A stretch of 13,474 nucleotides of DNA from NCBI GenBank assembly GCA_028714395.1, contig JAQTMJ010000006.1, forward strand, positions 1-13,474, in the 5' to 3' direction. The translations under genes were made by a program, and so were the position numbers. This stretch comes from Candidatus Iainarchaeum sp. Lineage in GTDB: Archaea; Micrarchaeota; Micrarchaeia; Anstonellales; Bilamarchaeaceae. Shown piece by piece: positions 6,023 to 13,425 of this stretch (positions within the stretch are counted from its first letter, which is position 1; every line of letters begins with the position of its first letter). Under the pieces are notes generated by a model. The model saw only the letters and a list, made by a program, of their open reading frames with translations, made no database searches and was not told the DNA's origin.

Positions 6023-7593
6023 GCCCGGGCTCGGTGAAAGAGAATGTGGATGCCGCATTCAGGAACACGTTCAGCATCATTTTCGGTGAGTGCAACGTCG
6101 CGCTCGATGATTTACAGGATTATTTTTGGGAGAATCATCCACGGGCGACAACAAGGCGCTCTTCGGCTTCAGATAAGGAGGTTGTCCTGTCCAGGCCAAC
6201 ATATTGTGAAGGCGCGAAAGTGGTTTCGCAGGAAGAGATCGATTTCAGCAAAAAGTTTGAGCCGCTGGACATAAACGAAATAAAGGATATTGATTCAATA
6301 ATTGCGGCCATCCACGAACGCATATATTACGCGGGAAACAAGGTGTTCGGAACATCAGAGGATTATGAGGAGGTGGATAATTGCACGAACAGTTTTTACG
6401 CTTACGATTCGCACGACATAACAAATTCAAAATACGTGGGCCACTGCTCCTACGTCGGGGACGAGAGCGAATATGTGTTCGGCTCCTCGTGGTGCACACG
6501 GAGCAAGCATGCGATAAGGATTGTGGGCGCGGACATGGTCACCAGGGCCTTCGAAACACATCTTTCGGCCGGCTCCTCAGATCTGTTTTTCTGCTACAAC
6601 TGCAACGGCTGCTCCAATGTGATGTTCTCATTCAACCAGAAAGCGAAGCGCAACATGATTGGAAATCTTGAACTGGAGAAGGGCAGATACATTGAATTGA
6701 GGAAAAAATTGGCTGTGGAATGCAGAGAGTACATTGAGCGCAACAAACGATTTTATTCAATGTTCAAGCTTCCGAAGCCGGAAATTATGCCAAAAATAAA
6801 CGCGGCAACTGGGCAACGGAAAGAGATTGGGGACCTGAAGAAGATTGATGATGCGTTCAGGACCACGTGCAGAGTAATATTTGGCAGCGAGATAGGATCA
6901 GTGAAGGAGTGCGAACATTTTCTTTCGGAAAAGATAAGCAGGCAAAGGAGCATAGAAACTCCGTTCGGAGGCACTGCGCCAACCACAGATATATTCTTCT
7001 ACAAGGATATCGGGGCGCATGCAGGTGTAAACGCCTTCGAAGCCGAAGAACTGGCGAAAATTCATTTAGACGCGAAGGAGATGCAATCGCTTGAAAAACT
7101 AGTGGCTAGCCTGCCGAAAATCGCTTTTTTCAGCCTTGATTTCAAGGAAGGGAGCACCTTGAACAATATGGATACAGTGATAGTGTACAACTCCGCGAAC
7201 ACATACAGGGTGGTGGACGCAACATTTGCGAAGGACTGCGCATACTGTACCATGGCATTGCATTCTGAGCACGTGTTCGGGTGCTATCGCACCGTGCACT
7301 CCAAATTCTGCATAAAGTGTCATGATTGCTTCTACCTGAGCGGATGTTTCGAGATGGACGGCTGCTCCAACTGCACGAATTCAATGTTCTGCCATAATTG
7401 CGAGAATCTGGACAATTGCATGTTCTGCTTTAACACGAAATCAAAAAGGTATGCGATCGGGAATGTTGAGATTGGACGCGAAATGTACGTGCGGATTAAG
7501 AAACTGGTGCTGGAAGATGTCCTGAAGGGAATAAGGTGCGGGAAAACGGGGCGCAGCATATACGACGTTGGATATGCTGGTAAGAGGCGATAG
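6019..7593 (+). CDS. Internally duplicated Cys-rich protein of unknown function
   Basis: The protein (524 aa) is made of two homologous halves, about 6-245 and 275-510. Each opens with a helix ('VDAAFRNTFSIIFG' / 'IDDAFRTTCRVIFG'). Each then has a repetitive Cys/Asn/Ser/Tyr region containing 'SEYVFG...SKHAIR' / 'SEHVFG...SKFCIK', and each closes with 'SFNQKAKRNMIGNLEL' / 'CFNTKSKRYAIGNVEI' plus a helix. The second half is far richer in cysteine: 13 between residues 407 and 470, mostly as CxxC (407/410, 431/434/437, 449/452, 458/461, 467/470). The first half has a CxxCxxC at 192-198. The periodicity suggests a beta-solenoid, and the CxxC pairs suggest bound Zn or Fe-S, both inferred. The 'CFN..N..Y.I.N......Y' ending resembles an uncharacterised family common in candidate-phyla bacteria. 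The ATG at 6019 is preferred over the in-frame GTG at 6010 because of AGGGTG at 6007-6012 and the ATGA overlap. No signal peptide or TM is seen, so it is probably cytoplasmic. Confidence 0.8.
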   Translation: MSPGSVKENVDAAFRNTFSIIFGECNVALDDLQDYFWENHPRATTRRSSASDKEVVLSRPTYCEGAKVVSQEEIDFSKKFEPLDINEIKDIDSIIAAIHERIYYAGNKVFGTSEDYEEVDNCTNSFYAYDSHDITNSKYVGHCSYVGDESEYVFGSSWCTRSKHAIRIVGADMVTRAFETHLSAGSSDLFFCYNCNGCSNVMFSFNQKAKRNMIGNLELEKGRYIELRKKLAVECREYIERNKRFYSMFKLPKPEIMPKINAATGQRKEIGDLKKIDDAFRTTCRVIFGSEIGSVKECEHFLSEKISRQRSIETPFGGTAPTTDIFFYKDIGAHAGVNAFEAEELAKIHLDAKEMQSLEKLVASLPKIAFFSLDFKEGSTLNNMDTVIVYNSANTYRVVDATFAKDCAYCTMALHSEHVFGCYRTVHSKFCIKCHDCFYLSGCFEMDGCSNCTNSMFCHNCENLDNCMFCFNTKSKRYAIGNVEIGREMYVRIKKLVLEDVLKGIRCGKTGRSIYDVGYAGKRR

Positions 7594-7595
7594 GG

Positions 7596-7603
7596 TTATA
7601 TTT
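7596..7603 (+). promoter_or_regulatory. TATA box, leaderless start of the giant membrane-anchored protein gene
   Basis: TTATATTT lies right after the stop of the Cys-rich gene and is centred about 24.5 nt before the ATG at 7624. No Shine-Dalgarno site is present. The gene therefore appears to have its own promoter and a leaderless mRNA. Confidence 0.6.
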
Positions 7604-7623
7604 GTTGCTTAAGCTATACGTTC

Positions 7624-10600
7624 ATGCTCAAACGGGCGGTTTTTGGGCTTTTCATGTTGGTTCTGCTTTCATTTTCAACAGAGTTTCTGCCGGAAAGATT
7701 TGACAGGCCCTGGAACGCATACGGGTGGCCGGGAAACACAAGCGTGGTGGACTATCGGTTTGCGCCGCCGCTGGATCCGGGCTGGGACTCGGACGTGCTG
7801 CAATACAGCTTGGACAGACTGCAACTTGAGAAAGCTGAATCCTATAATTGGGCGGGCGGGAACCTCTCCTCGGCAGAAGCCAATTACACGAAAGCAGAGT
7901 GGACCAAGGAGCAGATAGACGCCTTTACCCAAGGCGGTGTTTTGCCTTATTTTGTTGATGTTGGGGCTATTTGCTCGGCTTATGGGACAATGAACTGCTC
8001 CTGCCTTGTCCTAGGAAGCATGGTAACCTGCGATGTCCCATATGCGGAGGGGGTGCGACATGCCATCGCGCTCAGAATATTTTCCAGGGAATACTCGGGC
8101 GCATGGAAGGGCACGATGAATGGCGCCTTGGCAGAACTCGAAACCAGGCTGCACGCCATGAATAACGTGCTTGATGGCATGGAAAGCAACCTTGCCGAAG
8201 CTGAATATGCGGGAATATGTGGAATCGAAACAAACGGCCATGAGGCATGCGACAATGCTTCCAATTTCATCTATGCTGCAAGTACCAACAGCACTGCCAA
8301 GGCGTATGGGGGTTTCACAAAACTTAAGGGATTGTGCTGGGAAGGAACCAAGGGTGTAAAGGAAGATGCGCCATCGATTGAGGTGGGCGAGGCGCTGCGT
8401 TTGTTGGGCGATGAAAACGATGGTGAAATCGCACGCGCCCTTGCGCTCAACAATAGCCTCGGAAAGCACATTTCTGATTCTAAGTCGGCCTACCAAGGGC
8501 TCAGAAAAAACGCAAATGAGCATATGGGCGCGGCAAACACCAAGGCGGCGGAAGCCGAACGCGGAGAATTATGGAGAATAACGGTCGGACCTAGCTTGGG
8601 AAATATGGGGGGCGGGGATGAAACAAGCGTTTCTGATCGGATTGCCAGGGCGAAAACAGAGATGGATGATGGCGAACGCGCCCTGGAAGATGCGGACAGC
8701 GTTTACGCCTATGGCAATGAGGGTTATCTTAGCGGAGCCACCGGGGAGATACAACATGCCGTTGAACTGCTTTCCTACGCAGAAACTGATTTTGACCAGG
8801 CAGAACAGGAAGCAGGAACCATAACAGAATCTTACGGAAACAAGGCTGACCAACAAATCCGGGCAGCCGCGGAAAAGTTCGGCAGCGGCACATGGCCAGC
8901 CAAGGCGACTGCGCTCTATGCCAAAGCCGCTGAGAAAATCGAGGAAGGCAAGCTCGAGGAAAAAACCGGACTGAAATTTGAGTATTATGTGGCTGCCATA
9001 GAATACGCGAAAGAAATCCAAGCCATTGACCCGGCGAGCCAGCCGGACACCAACTGGACCGCGATCGCGGCATGCAAGAAAACCAGGAACATGCTCGATA
9101 ATGCGAAAAAAGATTCGGTGGATGTGAGCTACGAGGAATCGTGGTTCGCTGTGGCGAGCAGAAGCAACAACGCGACCGAGCTGATAGAAGAATGCGGGGC
9201 AATAGGAGAGCGGGTAGTAGAAAACGCGAGATACAAGTATTCAGGCCTGGAAGATGCCCGGACCGAAACGGTGCGGCTGATAGTGCTATGCGGCACGGAC
9301 TGCAGCGACCTTGAAGCGATGCTTGAAAGCTCGGAAAAGGGGGTTGTGTCGCAGGGAAGGGTGCTCTATCCGGATGCCGTGGGGTCGCTGGCCATGCTTG
9401 AACAGAGATATGCATACTTGACCGGCAAAGCGCAGGAAAGCATAGGGCTCCAGGTGGGGCGCTACCTTAGGATAAAACCATCGTTCTTTTCCACATGGGC
9501 CTCGCTGGACCAGGCCAGCGAAAACGAGCTTGATGTGGAAATCACTAACACAGTGGAATATGCGGGAAATGAAGTGCAGGCTTCGTTCAACAGCCCGCTG
9601 GAGTTTTCAGCAGAGGATGAAAAAACCGGAAACAGTAACCTGAGGGGAACGACTTACCTGACTGGAAAAATGACGCTTTACCTGCGCCAAATTGGGCCCC
9701 TGGAAACCCAGGAGTTCATCTTCAAAAGGAATGAAACTGTCCTCAGGACGCTGAACCTGGAGAAAAAAGCTTTCGGAAATGACGATGGGAGCGCGAATGC
9801 CCAGGAAAGCAGGATTGCAGAAAGCACTGTTGCAATTTCCGGGTTCTTCGCCCCACCCCAATGGGAAACGCTGGCTGTGGATGGCGCAGATGTTGCACTT
9901 GAGAGCGGATTCGCAAGCTGGCACCTGGATGCCGGCAGGCATTCGCTCGACGCGGAGTATGTTGTACTGGATGCCTATGAAACCGGAACCTACCAGAACG
10001 CGAGCAATCTGGTCGGGCAGCGGGTTTACCAGAAATATGACGATTACCTGAAACCCAAATTGGACATGGACCAGGCTGTGCTTTACGTTAGTCTTCCTGA
10101 TGGAAGTTCCGTGAGGGAATTGGATGTGATATCATTAAGCGGCGAGCGGCTGGTGCATGAAGCGCGCGGCGGAGGAGTCGGCATAACCATCTATGGCCTG
10201 AAAAAAGGCAAGGAGGCGAAGTATGAAATCAGCTACTATATTGACAATAGCAGCAGCTACCTGAGGCAGGAGATAGAGGCGCTCAAAGGGGAGAATTTAA
10301 GCGCCAAGACCATGGGTTTTATTTATGAAGCAGAAGCGCTCCTGGACAGCGGAGATGTCGCAGGCGCGGCCGTAAAAATTAAACAGGCATACGGGCAGAT
10401 GGATTTGGAGAGAGCTGAGCAGTCCAAACTCCAAAAGGAATATGATGCGTATTTTGCTTCGTTCTCAGCAGAAATCAGGGGTTTGGACCAGGTGGTGGAT
10501 GGGCGCACGGGGACCGAATTTAAGGACCAACTGGTTTCCAGGCAAAAATATTTGAAGGAACTGAACGCCACGCTGGAAGGCGAATCTTTGGACGGGAAGG

Positions 10601-11454
10601 TGGCCACGCTAAGAGGTTATGATGTGGGTTGGATTCAGGACAACTTGAAGGCATATAAAAAGAACGCCTCCACCACCATGAACAGGATGAAGGCGGCATA
10701 CCTTGGAATCGGGGAAGATGAGCAGCATTTGAATGCCGAATTCGCGGACCTGCAGGAGGCGTACAATAAACTCGATGCAAGCGGGTCGCTTGATGACGCC
10801 TATGAACTGGACATTGTTATGGCCGAGACCAGGAAAAATCTGGCAGGATTTTTCGGCAATAGGAGCGCGGCAAACCAGGCCATGCTGGAAGAGTGCGCCT
10901 CGGCCTATGGAAACTTATACAATCTGAGCAAGGCTTATCTCAGAGAATATGATGCGGCCAAAGGGAGCAGGTTCGAAAGCATGTTCCCCACAACAGGGGA
11001 TGAATTGAAAGCTTTCATGAAACAAGTGGATGGGGAATTAAAAAAAGGCAACTGGAGCGCGGCCAAAAAAGACTGCCAGCGGATTTCTGTTGCCCAGGAG
11101 CAGGTTGCTGGGCTAATAGAACAGTTGGATAAAAAGGCCGAGGATAATTATGATGCCGCCAAAGCGCTCGGGGAAAGCAACAGAGGGCAGCTTTCTGAGA
11201 AAAATGCCAAAAGCGTGGATGGCTTGCTTTCAAAAACCGAAGACAGCATCTATAACGGCGAGCGAGTAATGGCGCTAAAGAACGCGGATGCGGCGATGAA
11301 AGAGCTCAGCAGCGCAAGCGAAGCTGGAAATTATGATATTGTGCTCTGGGGCGCTATGGTGTTGGTTTTGGCCACTGCGGTTGTCTATTATTTCAAGGGG
11401 AAACCCAGGGAGAAAGCGCACAAAACATACCGGAAGCTAGAGAAAGCTGTCTAG
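7624..11454 (+). CDS. Giant secreted, membrane-anchored helical protein (1276 aa)
   Basis: A signal peptide (MLKRAVFGLFMLVLLSFS) starts the protein. A single TM segment (about 1240-1257) and a basic 19-residue tail end it, so nearly all of it lies outside the cell. Residues about 20-610 are mainly helical, Ala/Glu/Lys-rich and coiled-coil-like, with several Cys in the first 250 residues (for example ICSAYGTMNCSCLV). Residues about 615-875 are beta-rich and look like one or two Ig-like/CARDB-type domains (DVEITNTVEYAGNEVQASFN). Residues about 880-1230 are again helical. At least 18 N-x-S/T sequons are spread along the chain, which fits a glycosylated surface protein. The architecture suits a cell-envelope or adhesion role, but no specific family is recognised. 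The stop overlaps the end of the convergent helicase gene by 18 nt. Confidence 0.85.
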   Translation: MLKRAVFGLFMLVLLSFSTEFLPERFDRPWNAYGWPGNTSVVDYRFAPPLDPGWDSDVLQYSLDRLQLEKAESYNWAGGNLSSAEANYTKAEWTKEQIDAFTQGGVLPYFVDVGAICSAYGTMNCSCLVLGSMVTCDVPYAEGVRHAIALRIFSREYSGAWKGTMNGALAELETRLHAMNNVLDGMESNLAEAEYAGICGIETNGHEACDNASNFIYAASTNSTAKAYGGFTKLKGLCWEGTKGVKEDAPSIEVGEALRLLGDENDGEIARALALNNSLGKHISDSKSAYQGLRKNANEHMGAANTKAAEAERGELWRITVGPSLGNMGGGDETSVSDRIARAKTEMDDGERALEDADSVYAYGNEGYLSGATGEIQHAVELLSYAETDFDQAEQEAGTITESYGNKADQQIRAAAEKFGSGTWPAKATALYAKAAEKIEEGKLEEKTGLKFEYYVAAIEYAKEIQAIDPASQPDTNWTAIAACKKTRNMLDNAKKDSVDVSYEESWFAVASRSNNATELIEECGAIGERVVENARYKYSGLEDARTETVRLIVLCGTDCSDLEAMLESSEKGVVSQGRVLYPDAVGSLAMLEQRYAYLTGKAQESIGLQVGRYLRIKPSFFSTWASLDQASENELDVEITNTVEYAGNEVQASFNSPLEFSAEDEKTGNSNLRGTTYLTGKMTLYLRQIGPLETQEFIFKRNETVLRTLNLEKKAFGNDDGSANAQESRIAESTVAISGFFAPPQWETLAVDGADVALESGFASWHLDAGRHSLDAEYVVLDAYETGTYQNASNLVGQRVYQKYDDYLKPKLDMDQAVLYVSLPDGSSVRELDVISLSGERLVHEARGGGVGITIYGLKKGKEAKYEISYYIDNSSSYLRQEIEALKGENLSAKTMGFIYEAEALLDSGDVAGAAVKIKQAYGQMDLERAEQSKLQKEYDAYFASFSAEIRGLDQVVDGRTGTEFKDQLVSRQKYLKELNATLEGESLDGKVATLRGYDVGWIQDNLKAYKKNASTTMNRMKAAYLGIGEDEQHLNAEFADLQEAYNKLDASGSLDDAYELDIVMAETRKNLAGFFGNRSAANQAMLEECASAYGNLYNLSKAYLREYDAAKGSRFESMFPTTGDELKAFMKQVDGELKKGNWSAAKKDCQRISVAQEQVAGLIEQLDKKAEDNYDAAKALGESNRGQLSEKNAKSVDGLLSKTEDSIYNGERVMALKNADAAMKELSSASEAGNYDIVLWGAMVLVLATAVVYYFKGKPREKAHKTYRKLEKAV

Positions 11455-12936
11455 GGTGGACTGGCCGGTTTTATCTGTCCTGACTTTCTTCTGGGGTTCA
11501 TTAGTTGGGTTTGTTTTCACTGATTTGGGCTTCTGCATGCGGCCCAATATGTTTTTCATCCTTTTCTCGCGGTTTACCGAGGCCCAGTAGAAATATTCGT
11601 CCCTGGTTCCTTTTGTTATCAGGATGTAGACGTGCCCTTCCTTGAACCTGCCTGCGCGCCCCCTTCGCTGGATGCTCCTTATCTCGCTCGGGGTGGGTTC
11701 GTAGAAAACCACGTTGTCCACAGCAGGGATATCAAGTCCTTCCTCGCCTATGGTGCTTGCCACAAGAACTCTGAATTTGTCCTCCCTGAACTGGGCTAAG
11801 GTTTCTTCCTGCTCTTTTTTGGTGTACTCGCCCTTGCGCCCCAGGAAAATGCGGGATGGAATGCCTTCTTTATTAAGCGCCGCCTCGATGAGCGCAACCT
11901 GGTCCCTGTACTGCGCGAACACGATGGTTTTGCCTGGGTTGGCCTTAAGGAGATTAAGGAGAATGGGTAACTTTGGGTGCTCCTCGGAGCTTCTTGCAAG
12001 AATTGCTTCCATGGCTGCGAAACCTGGTTTTTTGAGCAGTATTTTGGCGCCCTTGGTTTCCTTTTGCTTCAGTTTTTCTATATAAATGCGGAGAACCTCA
12101 GGACCCTGGGTTTCCACCAGTTCTTGCATATGGAGGAGGTTGAGGAGCATTCCATAAATCACCAGAGCAGCGTATTTGGCGTTGCTCGAGTGGTTGAGGA
12201 TTCGCTGCCGCAGTGCCATGAAAAGGCGCTTGGATTTCAGAGGTGGTGGAAAGCCGAAGGATGCAAGCTTGCGGGCATTTTCACCAATCAGAGCACCCAG
12301 ATGGTTTTTTATTTCCATCAAATCCGGAGTGAGCTCTGTTTCTATCCAATTTATTTTTATATCCTTCACATATGGCGCGACGTCTGAATCATTCTTGGAC
12401 CGTATTTGCACGTTTTGTATGTAGAGGTTCCCGAGTGTTTTTTTTATGCGTTCATTGTTGCCACCTGGGGATGCCGTGAGCCCCACAATGAGCGCGGTTT
12501 CTTTCAGGCTTTCGGCAACAAATGTGTAGGCATAATTTCCTATTGCCCTGTGCGCCTCGTCAAAAATGCAGAGCGCCACGGAATCTGGTTGTTTGAATGT
12601 TCCTGTCTTGAGGTCGTTTTTTATTGTTTGAGGAGTTGAGAAAATCACCTGCTTTTCATATAAAATTGCGCGGTTCTTCTTTGGGATTTCCCCTGTAACT
12701 ATAGTTACAATTTCTTGGTTGGGTTCGCAAATGTCCAAAAAAGACGCAAGATGCTGTTTCACAAGGGGTTTGGTCGGGGCCAGGAAAAGGCATTTTCCAT
12801 CCTTCATTTTCTGTTCTATCAACAAAAATGCTATCAATGTTTTGCCCAGCCCAGTGGGCAGCACAACTAATGTGTTGCCCGAACGGAGTATCTCTTCAAA
12901 TATCTCTTTTTGGTATTCCCTGGGTTCAATTTTCAT
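11437..12936 (-). CDS. Hef/FANCM-type DNA helicase with C-terminal PIP box
   Basis: This is a superfamily 2 helicase of the Hef/FANCM/MPH1 group, which remodels stalled forks and branched DNA. Numbering from the upstream TTG at 12948, motifs are Walker A PTGLGKT (31-37), APTKPL (57-62), TGE (85-87), Walker B DEAH (130-133), TASP (158-161) and motif VI QRRGRAGR (427-434). A helical insert (about 205-320) lies between the RecA-like lobes, as in Hef. The XPF-type nuclease domain of full-length Hef is absent. The last residues, QSTLDSFL, match a PCNA-interacting peptide (QxxLxxFF-like). I chose the ATG at 12936 (MKIEPREYQ). The in-frame TTG at 12948 lies 24.5 nt from the TATA box and is a possible leaderless alternative. 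The C-terminal codons overlap the convergent gene. Confidence 0.9.
   Translation of the reverse strand: MKIEPREYQKEIFEEILRSGNTLVVLPTGLGKTLIAFLLIEQKMKDGKCLFLAPTKPLVKQHLASFLDICEPNQEIVTIVTGEIPKKNRAILYEKQVIFSTPQTIKNDLKTGTFKQPDSVALCIFDEAHRAIGNYAYTFVAESLKETALIVGLTASPGGNNERIKKTLGNLYIQNVQIRSKNDSDVAPYVKDIKINWIETELTPDLMEIKNHLGALIGENARKLASFGFPPPLKSKRLFMALRQRILNHSSNAKYAALVIYGMLLNLLHMQELVETQGPEVLRIYIEKLKQKETKGAKILLKKPGFAAMEAILARSSEEHPKLPILLNLLKANPGKTIVFAQYRDQVALIEAALNKEGIPSRIFLGRKGEYTKKEQEETLAQFREDKFRVLVASTIGEEGLDIPAVDNVVFYEPTPSEIRSIQRRGRAGRFKEGHVYILITKGTRDEYFYWASVNREKRMKNILGRMQKPKSVKTNPTNEPQKKVRTDKTGQSTLDSFL
12695..12708. repeat. Palindrome GTAACTATAGTTAC, copy 3 (inside the helicase gene)
   Basis: The core is identical, with symmetry over 16 bp (12694-12709). 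On the minus strand it encodes VTIVT in EIVTIVTGE, next to the conserved TGE helicase motif. So this copy is part of a coding sequence rather than a spacer. Confidence 0.9.
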
Positions 12937-12966
12937 GTTAAACAACAAGTAGTTTATGAAGTTGGG

Positions 12967-12978
12967 TTAAATATAAAT
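12967..12978 (-). promoter_or_regulatory. TATA box of the helicase gene
   Basis: ATTTATATTTAA on the minus strand is centred about 36 nt before the ATG at 12936 and about 24.5 nt before the TTG at 12948. The likely mRNA start is therefore near 12947. No Shine-Dalgarno motif is seen, so the mRNA has either a leader of about 10 nt or a leaderless TTG start. Confidence 0.5.
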
Positions 12979-12984
12979 GAAATA

Positions 12985-13007
12985 GGTGTGTGGGTGGGGT
13001 GTGGGGG
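12985..13007 (+). other. G-rich patch in an AT-rich spacer
   Basis: Successive G runs of 2, 3, 4 and 5 are separated by 1-5 nt. The patch stands out in the otherwise AT-rich spacer 12937-13188. It sits just upstream of the helicase promoter. It could form a weak two-layer G-quadruplex; a full three-layer one is not supported because the first run has only two Gs. Confidence 0.5.
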
Positions 13008-13058
13008 CGTACTTCCACTATTATATTGTTTATTTTTTGAGGTTTGGATTTGTTGTAT

Positions 13059-13072
13059 GTAACTATAGTTAC
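13059..13072. repeat. Palindrome GTAACTATAGTTAC, copy 4
   Basis: The core is identical, with symmetry over 18 bp (13057-13074) but AT/AT outer flanks instead of TT/AA. It lies in the divergent spacer, about 120 bp from both the helicase start and the 78-aa gene. A regulatory role would be possible at this copy. Confidence 0.9.
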
Positions 13073-13075
13073 ATT

Positions 13076-13096
13076 TTTATTATTTATTATTTATTA
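13076..13096. repeat. TTTATTA heptamer repeat (3 units)
   Basis: Three exact tandem copies of TTTATTA are followed by TTA. They start four bases after palindrome copy 4 ends. This is a short AT-rich microsatellite in the spacer with no known role. From 13100 to the ribosome-binding site at 13180 I see only AT-rich sequence with several possible TATA boxes. Confidence 0.85.
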
Positions 13097-13188
13097 TTAG
13101 GTTAAATAAGTTTTAAGTTTGAATTTTTTATGAAAATTAAAAGACTGAAAAAATAGGATGGAAAAATAAAAGGGAATGGGGTGAGTTC

Positions 13189-13425
13189 ATGTTAGTTTAT
13201 CTTTACGATCTAAAAGCAAAAAATAAAAGAGAATATTACCGAATTAAGCGCACATTCTACTACCACTTCAACAAAATAAAATTAAAGGACTTTTCATTCA
13301 AGACAAAATCTGTTTTTGCAGCCGAAAACAAATACGAAAAGCTGCTTGATAGCTTCTTCTCATCCTTCAAGGGCAACATAGAAGTGTATAAAATCAGGAC
13401 TGATGGTGTGGAACAGATTTATTGA
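13189..13425 (+). CDS. Small 78-aa protein, possibly Cas2-like fold
   Basis: The protein starts MLVYLYDLKAKNKREYYRIK and ends in VYKIRTDGVEQIY. Its layout is an N-terminal strand ending in Asp (LVYLYDL), a basic helix, a strand with KTKSVF (38-43), a second helix and a final strand (NIEVYKI). This beta-alpha-beta-beta-alpha-beta order and the YD/KTKSVF positions recall Cas2/VapD-type ferredoxin folds, but the match is by eye and weak. No cas1, other cas gene or CRISPR repeat is in view. The start has a GGTGA ribosome-binding site at 13180-13184. Its codons are much more A/T-rich than those of the genes to the left, so it may be horizontally acquired. It overlaps the next gene by 23 nt. Confidence 0.7.
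   Translation: MLVYLYDLKAKNKREYYRIKRTFYYHFNKIKLKDFSFKTKSVFAAENKYEKLLDSFFSSFKGNIEVYKIRTDGVEQIY

Noticed and set aside
8729..9415. 228-aa minus-strand open frame inside the giant protein gene
   Set aside because: It has no recognisable motif, no promoter, and a Pro/Ser/Arg/Cys-rich composition typical of an antisense shadow.
12985..13007. A strong three-layer G-quadruplex
   Set aside because: Only three of the runs have three or more Gs within loop distance, so only a weaker structure is possible.
1045..13072. Reading the four palindromes as a CRISPR array or as transposon ends
   Set aside because: Spacing is irregular (kilobases), there are no spacers, no flanking direct repeats and no transposase nearby.
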